DNA from: Ostrinia nubilalis
Taxonomy: Eukaryota > Arthropoda > Insecta > Lepidoptera > Crambidae
Reading direction: 5' to 3'
DNA: 64,000 nucleotides
Assembly: GCF_963855985.1 (NCBI RefSeq)
Contig: NC_087118.1
Coordinates: 4,092,001 to 4,156,000 of the forward strand
Part shown: in pieces, positions 43,357 through 52,871 of the stretch
Layout: each line of letters starts with the position of its first letter
Position numbering within the stretch: the first letter of the stretch is position 1
Translations under genes and position numbers: made by a program
Notes under the pieces: generated by a model
The model's database searches: none
The model's input: the letters and a program-made list of their open reading frames with translations, nothing else
Told to the model about the DNA's origin: nothing

Positions 43357-43839
43357 ACAATTTTAGTTAATAATGCAGGTTTAACTTTCTTCATTCACTC
43401 TCTCTCATTTTGAATGAATTTATGATTACACTAATAAATAATTGTTATTTAATATGTGAAATCTACCTAATCAATTTAATTTCAGAAACCACTTACATTA
43501 GTGTTATAAATTTAGATTTATTATAAAATATGTAGATTCAGTAAAATAATAATATATTATGAAATAATTAATGAATTTAAAAATGGCATCACCGTACGTG
43601 ATACTACATAGGTAATTCTTATTATTCTAATCTCGAGGACAAAGCACGAGCATAATATCTAATAAATGTAATAATTTTAAATATAATTCCATATTTTACT
43701 AAATCAAATCAACTAAACACACTCTAGTCAACTGTAAGTGGTGTAGTATAGTTTGGAGCGAAGACGGAATCCATCCACGATACAAACTATACACGATCAG
43801 TACGCAAAATTCGTGTATCCCTTTCAGACCTGAAAATTT

Positions 43840-44547
43840 TTTTCTACAAAATTTATGTTTTCTCGGATTTTATGTAACATTTGGTCCATAAGGAAGGCAA
43901 GAAAAATAATATAAAAAGTTTCCGACTTTCCAATTTTTCAGAAAAGTACCCGCACTATCGTGCGTGTTAGGACTAAGTGCACTATACGCACGCTCGTGCA
44001 TAATTAATAAATTAGAGGAAATCCATAAGAAAAGACCCACTTTTTTGGATATTATTAAAATTTGATAAAATCAGCTTTTACTTGAATAAAAGCATTCCAA
44101 CTCATGACCATTGAAGTGTTATGAGCTCCTGGTGGAACAATTGGAGATTATCATAACAAATGTGTTGTATTTCCATTTTAAGAGAGTCAAGTCGTCAAAC
44201 ACGAATTATTCTGACTCTTCTCTTTTCATCTTATGGTCAGACATGAAATTTAACGTTTTTCGTTGAATAATACCATTCATGATAATGATGCTAGTTCCAT
44301 ACAAAGGCAATCACTGTCAAATTTCTAATAACATGACTGACGCTAGTGAAATACCTGTCGAAGCATATAAATCTGTGTGGAGGAACCGCTTAAGTATACA
44401 AAATTACTAGTGTACCAACATCCTGCTCTTGCTCAGCAAAAGCTGTACTTGCATCCAAATAAATACTGAAATCAAGCATCAGTCTTCCAGCTGTTAAAAG
44501 CCAAACAGAGCATGGTTCATTTCTTACAACCTGCATCTGTCAGTAAC
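43840..44547. other. Left flank of the large transposon, weak minus-strand coding-like trace
   Basis: No strong gene. On the minus strand 44540-44400 reads VRNEPCSVWLLTAGRLM then LDFSIYLDAS with stops either side; see the matching flank at 57732-57989. Mostly AT-rich. Confidence 0.35.
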
Positions 44548-44551
44548 ATAT

Positions 44552-44587
44552 CGATACCTCTGGGCTCAAAGGTCGTAAAGGACAAAA
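44552..44587 (+). repeat. Left terminal inverted repeat of the large transposon
   Basis: Contains the first GGTCGTAAAGGAC motif (44571-44583). Matches 57668-57703 inverted over at least 36 bases. Confidence 0.85.
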
Positions 44588-45189
44588 TACCGAAAATGAG
44601 TTATTTATACAGTTTTACTCAGAATTTCATTCTCTATCGATCTGTATATTTAGTTTGTCGAATTTCCCAAAAAAGTGCCTTTACGACCCATCATTTTTCA
44701 TGTGCTGAACAGAATTTATAGTGAAAATTGGGATGTAAATACCATTTGATTTTTTGAGTACAGTTACCATGGTAGTAAAGAACAGTTAACACAATTTTCT
44801 GGGCGTATAATGAACATGTATAACTATTTGTCCTATACAACCTTACGTTTTCATACTAATTTCAATAAAAGCCTGGATGTAAAGGTCATCGTCTAAAGAA
44901 TTTGTCCTGTACGACCTCAAAATATTTAAATAAATAAGATATGTGTCCTTTATGATGTAATTTGATTTTAAAAATCTACAAAGACAGGATAGGTAATTGT
45001 TTCGTACACGCAAAAATTTTTAACACAACTACTAAATTTATTCTATTTTTTTGGACTCTGTGGACGTTAACCTGCCCAATCGCAGCGCCATCTACTGGAT
45101 CAAATTGTGTATTTAAATAATTACTTATGACTGGACTTACTGAAAAAATAATCACTACCTGTTCCCGCGACATTTTTATTTACCTCTCC

Positions 45190-45360
45190 GCGTCTTTTGG
45201 CTGTAGGATGATGCTATAATAGCGTTAAGCTGCCTCAATAAATGGGCTATACAACACAAAAAGATTTTTTGAAATCGGACCAGTAGTTACTGAGATAAGC
45301 GCTTTCAACTAAACAAATAAACAACTAAGGTTCTCCCACTCTTAATGTATAATAAAAGAT
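45190..45360. repeat. Lep1/Helitron-like fragment (possible)
   Basis: GAAATCGGACCAGTAGTTAC, then TGAGATAAGCGC and CAAACAAATAAACAA, resemble the end of a very common lepidopteran repeat. Assigned from memory only. Confidence 0.35.
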
Positions 45361-45418
45361 AACGAAGCGTGAAAGTAGCTAAAAGCGTAGTTTTAAAAAT
45401 CCTTTAAAACTCATTTTT

Positions 45419-45650
45419 AATACAAGTATAGGTCGTATAAGACAAAGAAAATATTTAATTTGATTACTTTGGGTCGTAAAAGACAAGTTTGTTTCTTTTG
45501 AATTCGTTTTCTGGGTTGTAAAGTACAGTACAATCTATAAAACGTCCTTTACAACCCAGAAAACGAATTCAAAAGAAACGAACTTGTCCTTTACGACCCA
45601 AAAGTAATGAAATTTAATGTTTTCTTTGCCCTATACTACCTATACTTGTA
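45419..45650. repeat. 115-bp-arm hairpin carrying GGTCGTAAA motifs
   Basis: Arms around a centre near 45535 are near-perfect inverse copies (CTGGGTTGTAAAG and CTTTACAACCCAG; AACGAATTCAAAAGAAAC and GTTTCTTTTGAATTCGTT). Each arm has three motif variants (45431, 45473, 45515 on the left). Located 5' of the transposase gene. Confidence 0.85.
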
Positions 45651-46063
45651 TTAATAATGAGATTTATCCCCTTAAAACTGATAAAATATTTATGATTGAT
45701 TTCCCATACACCCTAAACAACTTATTGTATTTGATGTTCATTGTTGCATCCTTTTCTTTTTATTAGCAATTTATCGATGTTAGAGTGAGACATAAAATCT
45801 GGCGCAGATCGCTTCGTATAGGTGGGAGACTGCCGTGAAACAGAGGCGCTTTGAATTACTGTAAAAAGTGCATTATTTCTTTGACATAAGGTTTACAATA
45901 CGTTGACTACTTTTCGTTTGCTGCTTGGCCGGCTCACTGAGACACGTGCATGCGTTAGAAACCGTTCAGTTTGTAATTGTAATGTAAACAAAACAGGTGT
46001 GTGCGGTGGAACAGCTTTTTATTTAATTGTTACTGTGTTTATTTACATACAAAGTGTAGCACG

Positions 46064-46170
46064 ATGAAAAACAATGACGATGAAGAAGACAATAATACCC
46101 TTGAACCCTTACTTAAGCGCCGTAATCAACTTGCTGCATTGATTGAATATCATCGCAAAAGTATGAACAG
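46064..46170 (+). CDS. Transposase-like gene, exon 1
   Basis: ATG at 46064 opens an acidic, then basic stretch (MKNNDDEEDNNTLEPLLKRR, then NQLAALIEYHRKSMNR) up to a consensus donor AG|GTAAGT at 46171. The exon ends two bases into a codon, which exon 2 completes. This is too short to be found without the splice signals; the matching phases of all three exons support it. Confidence 0.65.
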
Positions 46171-47289
46171 GTAAGTACCTACTTAATCTGTCGAATTGCA
46201 AACTTTTCTTTTTCAATGGATTGGCATAACATTTTTACGTAAATCTACCATTTATGTTTTATTCGATTGAATATACCTTCTTCTGAGGTGCTCCTCCGAT
46301 TGTCACCGAGTCAGGATCTCATGATGGAATCTCAGGGATAATTTTCGAGATACGAGCGAGTTACCTATGTCAAGTTAGACTGGTGACCTTCAAACGTCCT
46401 CTCGCTCCGGCGATGGCGGAGGGGTCAGCGGAGGCGGCAATAATTTATGATCGCCTCCTGATTCCTCCACGGTGATGATCAGCAGGCTGGGAATGTAGGG
46501 GCCTCACCTGCATTGCACACATCATCAGCTGTTCCTGTCGCCCCCAGTGCCGGGGGTGTGTACTGCCCGCCGTGTAGGCGGATAATCGCTGGGAGGGACA
46601 GTGGTAGTTGAAGTCTTTGTCCGGGTTCCTATTAGTTCATCCTACTAAGGTTACCGACCGCCAAGCGCAAAGTTTAAAATCACGTAAACTAAGTTTTTTT
46701 TTTTTTCTTAAAATTGCTCGTATCTCGAAAACGGTGCGTTCTAGCGCAAAAATAATGACAAATTTTCCCCCCGTAGACCTCCCTCTCCCATTAAGATACT
46801 TCTAATCAGAGAAAAAAAAGTCGATTTTTCATACTTTTTGCATTTTTCCTTAATAAAAAGTTAAAACGAACGCATTTTGTTCGAAAATTCGGTTGTGTCG
46901 GAAACTTTTTTGTTTTTCAAAATGATCTCTTCTATGATCGCTATAGTTTTTGCCATTTTCGAAGAAAAAATAAGTGTTATACAATAAAGTCTACTACTAA
47001 AGTACTCTCAATGTCCGCTTTACTGGAATAAAAGACTTCCTACTTGTAATCTTACTTACTACCTGACCTCCTTACTTTTCTACAAGTACAATGACATAAA
47101 AATTATGCTAATATCATAGATTAAATAATCGAATAATCATGTTCAATATTTTTTTATTATCTGTCTGTCGGACTAAAATTAAGCTCAACTCGTTAACAGT
47201 GTGCAATTTATTAATATGAAGCTAATAAATAATTACTAAAATATTTTCTAATGATTTTTTTGTTGAAAACAATTGTTTTTTTTTTACAG

Positions 47290-47706
47290 ATCTGTGGGTA
47301 TTTCTTCAAAAGAAGGCCCTGATGAAAATCTTCAGTCTGTCAAACATAGGACAGGATCTATAATATCCCAAGCTCAAATTAAGTTGACCTCTCCTGAGCA
47401 TGCAAAGATTCAAACGAAACATAGTATCAGCAGCGATATAATAGAAGATACTGATGAAGAAACGTCCCTCAATCTTAAGAAAAGACCAAAGTTGAGCATA
47501 AATTCTAGTAGCGAAAGCGATAGCAATTCCTCGATGTTTTCAATTAGTAAAGCACTGGTCGATGTTCCTCAAACAAAGCTTAATAAACAACCACGTGATC
47601 CAAACAAGATGATTAAAGTTTTGTCTACTATAATTGTCAAAAAGCCAACTGAATCGGATAAAACCACCTACTTGGGAGCTACTACAGATAACACTTCTTC
47701 TAATAC
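47290..47706 (+). CDS. Transposase-like gene, exon 2
   Basis: Follows a T-run and TTTTTTACAG acceptor; begins SVGISSKEGPDENLQS and ends NTSSNT at donor GTAAGT (47707). The product is Ser/Lys/Thr-rich and probably disordered, with an acidic SDIIEDTDEETSLN patch and LKKRPK. No domain is recognised. Phase is 2 at its end, completed by the first base of exon 3. Confidence 0.65.
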
Positions 47707-47782
47707 GTAAGTTAAATAATATAAGTTTTGTTAGTGACACGTAAAGCAAAAATTTACAAATTAATAAGTAACTAAGTTTTTT

Positions 47783-49453
47783 TAGGGTTCCGTACCTCAA
47801 AAGGAAAAAACGGAACCCTTATAGGATCACTTTGTTGTCCGTCCGTCCGTCTGTCAAGACCCTTTATCTCAAGAACGCGTGAACGTATCAAGCTGAAATT
47901 CACATGAAATACTCAGGTCTATTGTCCCTTTAAGCTGTGAAAATATCAAACTTCTAAGCCAAGCCAATCAAAAGATACAGCCGATTATGTCGATATTTTC
48001 AACAAATTTTCGACACTCGCAAAGGAATCAAAACCTACAGGATACTTCCCGTAAACTCAGAATCTTGAAATTTGGCATAAAGCATTGTCATATAATGCAA
48101 ATATAGGAAAAATTGCGAAAATTACATTTTTTTAGTTATATAATATAATATAAAAATATTTTAATAAAATGAAACTTACTACCTTATTTCTCACGAACGA
48201 ATAAAGGTATCAAATTGAAATTTATACCAAATACCTAGATCTATTGTCCCTTTAAGAAGTAAAAAAATCAAACTTCTAAGTTAACGCGATCAAAAGATAC
48301 AGCAGTTTATACCGACACCTTAGACGAATTTCCGTCACACGCTAGGGAATCAAAACCTACAAGGTACTTCCTGTGAACTCAGAATCTTGAAATTCGGCAC
48401 GAAGCAACGTTATATAGTACAGATAAAGGAAAAATTGCGAAAATGATAAATTTGAAGTTATATAAAATTTAAAATATTATTTTTGCTTACATGACATAAA
48501 ATATTTTTTTAATAATTATAAACTTACTACCTACCCTTTTTCACATGAACGCGTAGAGATATTAAAGTTGAAATTCATATCAAACACTTCTTAAATCTAA
48601 TTGCCTCTAAACTGTGAGAAATTCTAAATCAACGCAAAAATTCAAAACGCTGAGGTAGGTACCTACCTATAATGCAAATATAGGAAAAATAAATAAATAA
48701 AAAATAATCATACCGCATATATTTTTTTTATAAAACTCCGGACTTGACGTAATTTTGGTTTAAGTGAAATGAATGGTGTCCATTGGCATAGCTACAGGTT
48801 TTACCTTAGAATACTTGTTTTATATTTGTAGATAGTTACCCTGCCTAAAAAAAAACCCTAGCTACGCCAAAGCTAGCGTTATTTGATAAGGATCAGATAT
48901 AAACACAAAATAATCTTGCGTGCATACCAATGTTATTTATACCATTTTGCAAGGGGAAAGGGATTTGTGGTTAGCCCTGACTACTTAAGGACAGGAAAAA
49001 ATCAAATGATACCGCGAGCTAACTACGAACAGCGCCATCTATTGACAACCGTGCGAACTACGTAGTGTCGTTGCTCGGTGATAGGTGTTCATTGCTGATT
49101 GCAGCTCATTGTTACAATACTTTTTATTAAAATCGGATTTTATTCCGGAGGTTTTACAATTTCTTACTACTTTCGCAAATCATTACAATATAGAAAGGAG
49201 AATATAATATACAATGAAGAAAGGAATTTACGGTGTGGTACCCTCAATGTACAATTAGATTTCGAGCGATACCACTTTTGGGCATTCTCCTTTTAAGTAG
49301 TTACTTTCCCCATTGTAATGTTATGAATTTCATTTTGCAATAAAAATACCATAGTTATGACTCGATTGTCGTAATGAACGAACTTTGTAAACCTTGCAGG
49401 TTTGTACGGAACCCTCGGTGCGCGAGTCCGACTCGCACTTGGCCGGTTTTTTT
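47783..49453 (-). repeat. Dispersed repeat filling intron 2, with three roughly 330-bp internal units
   Basis: Bounded by AGGGTTCCGTACCTCAAAAG on the left and the inverse-type end ACGGAACCCTCGGTGCGCGA ... ACTTGGCCGGTTTTTTT on the right. Inside, phrases such as CTTTATCTCAAGAACGCGTG, TCTATTGTCCCTTTAAG and ACTCAGAATCTTGAAAT recur near 47862, 48185 and 48530. Its right T-run abuts the exon 3 acceptor CAG at 49455-49457. Confidence 0.7.
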
Positions 49454-49457
49454 CCAG

Positions 49458-52113
49458 AAGTCAACTATTGTTTCAAGCAAGTGAGCAATCCATGCAAATT
49501 AATAAGGCAACTATACAAAAGGTCATCATAAGTTCACCAGAAATTATCAAAAACACTACGTTACTTACAGCGGCTTCTTTCACTGACGCTGGTACTATCA
49601 TGGACATACTACCAGCGGACGCGGACTCAAAAAATGGGGAAGGCAAATCTGAGGTCACTTTTTGTGAAACTCTACAGCAGCTTTCAAACTTACCGTCTAC
49701 ACTTGCTGAAGTTGATGGCAACTCTTGTTCTGAGACACGTGAAGAAGTCTTGGATGCTACTGGTGCAGGTACTTCTCTTCGGGAAATCGCAATCTTGTCG
49801 CCTATAGCGACTACATCTACTGACGTTGATAATATTATGAAGGTGTATTCAGACCCTGAAAATATTGTAGATAATAAATCTGATAGTACATTTTGCGATT
49901 CTCCACCTCAGTCTCCAAACATACTTTCTACAGTTACTGACATTTGTGGCGCTAATCTTACCTGTTCTGATGATACACACGAGAATGCTCGTGCAGGTAC
50001 TTCTTCTCTCCAGCAACATAAAATCTCATCACCTTCTATAGCTTCTTTAAATGAAAAGAATGACTCCAACATATCTGAAAGTAATGACGGTACTGCTAAA
50101 ATACGACCCAAAAGAAAACGGCGCCGTGTATCAAAATTGAAATCCTTTATGGACTTTTTGTCTGATGAAGACAAGGAAAACTTTTCTTCAGGTAGTTCAG
50201 ACCTTTGGTCGTGTAATGAATCTGCGTTGAGTAGCGATGAAGACAAGAAAATCAACAAAAAAAAGAAGAAAATAAAGAAGAAAATAGATAAAACTAAGAC
50301 TACAAATACAGAAATAAAAAAAAAAGAGAAAACAATTAATACCCGCAAAGTTAACAAAAATTTAAAAGACAAAGGAAAAACTTATGAGAATAGAAAAGGA
50401 TCGCTAGTACCCCAAAAAACAATGAAAATCAATCCATGTGTTCCTGGTAAGTGTGCCAGAGGGTGCCATAAAATAACTGAAGAGAGGAGAACTTCTTTAT
50501 TTGAATATTTCTGGAGCCTGGACCCTCAGCGTAGAAGAGACTGGATTGTGCATTGTGCTCATAGTACACCAATAAAGAGGAAAAAAACAAAAAATGATTT
50601 CAGCCGAAGAAGTAATACGTATGAATATTATATCAATGACGGTGAAGGCCACAAGCAAGTATGCCAAAAGTTTTTGATCAAAACTTTGGATATTACTCAA
50701 AAATTTATAATGTATACGTTAGATAATTCTAAAGAGGAAATGGCCAAAGAAGATTTGCGGAAATCTAACGTACCAAAAAAATACACCGAAGAAGCAAAAA
50801 CTTTTGCACGAACCTTTATTGAGAAACTTCCAGCAGTCCCGTCGCATTACAGTAGAAAAAAATCTAAAAAGACTTACCTCCCGCAGGAAATGAAAAACAT
50901 TTTAAACCTATACCAAATGTACTTAAAATGTTGTATTGATCAGGATCAGCAAGCATTAAGTGAAAACGCATTCAGAACAATTTTTAAGGAATATAATATA
51001 AGCTTTCACATACCAAAAAAAGACAAATGTGTCATTTGCGTCAAAGCAGAGAATAATAAAGATGATATTATAACCGATAAGGAGAAGGATCTACTAAGCG
51101 CTCATCAAAAAGAGAAGAAAGCTACATATAAACGGTTTAAGATACATCAAACTTTAAAATCACCTACCAACGAATCTATCACTTGCAGTTTCGACTTACA
51201 AAAAGTTTTGAATACGCCACATGGGCAAAGTATGCTTTTGTACTACTCACGAAAATATTCAGTTTATAATTTTACTATCTATGAAAGTGGCACACAGGAT
51301 GTTCAATGTTTTACGTGGGGAGAATGTGATGGTAAAAGAGGAAGCAATGAAATTGCTACCTGCTTAGTAAAATATCTAGAAGAGAAAGACAATCAAGGTG
51401 TAAAACATCTGCTTATGTACTGTGACTCGTGTAGTGGACAAAATAAAAATAAAACCGTTTTAGCGGCCGTACACCATTTCCTGAAATCTGCAAAAAATTT
51501 GGAGGTTGTACAGATTAACTACTTACTACCAGGCCATACATACATGCCTGTCGATACTGTTCACGCAGTTATTGAAAGGGAAGTACGGAAAGTCATTGTT
51601 TGGAGTCCCTCGCAATGGCCTACGTATTTTGAATCGGCTCGCAAAAGACCGAAACCATACAAGGTCAATGTCTTGGAGTATTCAGATTTTTTGAACTTTG
51701 ATCAAATAGCAGCTAACGCATTCACCCCGATGACATTAAAAAACATCAAATTCAAAGACATACGAATTGCTACATTTAAAAGAAAATATGTGGATAAAAT
51801 GTTTGTCAAATATTCCATGGAAGACGATTCCCAGACTCATACTATAACATTACGAGAAAAAACCTCAGTAAAAGGAAAAGGAAGAGGAAAAGGACAGTCA
51901 AAGAAAAATAAAGGACAAACAAATAATGAGTCCCTAGTTGAGATTGATGCTATTAAGCAATTATATGATGGCAGAATACCAATTGCTGATGCTAAATATA
52001 AGGATCTTATATCGCTATGTGAAAATGGAACCATACCTAAAAGATTCCATGGAGAATATAGGGTACTACCGCGCAACTCTCAAGTCATCGAGACTTTAAA
52101 TGAAACCGATTAA
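49458..52113 (+). CDS. Transposase-like gene, exon 3 with DDE/RNase H-like core
   Basis: Open for 885 codons after acceptor TTTTTTTCCAG; the joined three-exon frame would be 1,059 codons. The first 300 residues are acidic and Ser-rich, then Lys-rich (about 50240-50420, probable nuclear signal). A Cys/His region (NPCVPGKCARGCHKI) leads into RRTSLFEYFWSLDPQRRRDW. The putative catalytic core has SFDLQKVLNTPHG (D at 51193), GKRGSNEIATCL, MYCDSCSGQNKNK (D at 51424) and LLPGHTYMPVDTVHAVIERE near 51525-51580. A KDKCVICVKAE knuckle precedes it. This resembles Sola/DUF7869-type insect proteins by eye. It is intact, so it may be functional or domesticated. Confidence 0.8.
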
Positions 52114-52590
52114 GAGGATGAAAGCGTGAATGGTGATGAATAGAATTGATTTTTGTTCTATAGATGATTAAAAGTGGAAATTTACTAATTAATAACAATG
52201 AAAAAAATATAAATGTTAATTTTATTTAAAGAGAAATTAAGTAATGAATGAAAGCTAAGAATAAATGGAAGATTATTTTAAAAGTATAATGATACTAACT
52301 GATGAAGATAATGATGAAAAATTAAGTTCCTAAAGGATAATTTATCTTGATTACAACTATTTTATACCTCATTTAATAGTAGGTACATGATTATTATGTA
52401 AGAGAATGTTGATGATTGTAAGGGATGATTATAAACAAAATAGTGGGCGTAGAAAGATAATTTTATTGCATAAAAATTAATAAGATTTATAATTTGTGTT
52501 TCAAATAAACATTTTTAATTCATAACTATAATAATTGTTTTATTTAAGATCATAATTCATTAAAACGAGTTATATTATATATCAAATACC
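52114..52590. other. 3' UTR of the transposase-like gene, AT-rich
   Basis: No gene. AATAAAC and AATAAA words at 52505 and 52590 may serve as polyadenylation signals. Confidence 0.4.
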
Positions 52591-52871
52591 AAATAAAATT
52601 TATTTATTTATTTATTTATTTATTTATTTTATGGAAAACAAACAGCATATATGTATTATTAATAGATGAGGCGGTTAAGATCAAAAATGCCTTACATAGT
52701 TTTCACAAATAGCATATCAAGATACAATCCAAAACAAAACCATTTAGCATGCAGTATAACTACAATATATGAAAAAAGTTAAAACAATACAGAAAATACC
52801 TACTAAAGCCATACCAAAATAGCAGAATATTAAGCAGTAAACAGATACTTCAACTTTTTACTGGGAGAGTG

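Larger units (their letters stand above)
42380..43830. repeat. Approximately 0.9-kb imperfect tandem duplication
   Basis: The order SINE head, TTCTCTCACTCTCTCTCATT, CCACTTACA..TAGTGTTA, TTCCATATTTTACTAAATCA, ACACACTCTAGTCAA, GTAAGTGGTGTAGTA and AACTATACACGATCAGTACG occurs at 42400-42865 and again at 43285-43820, shifted by 885-965 bases. Indels distinguish the copies. Confidence 0.8.
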
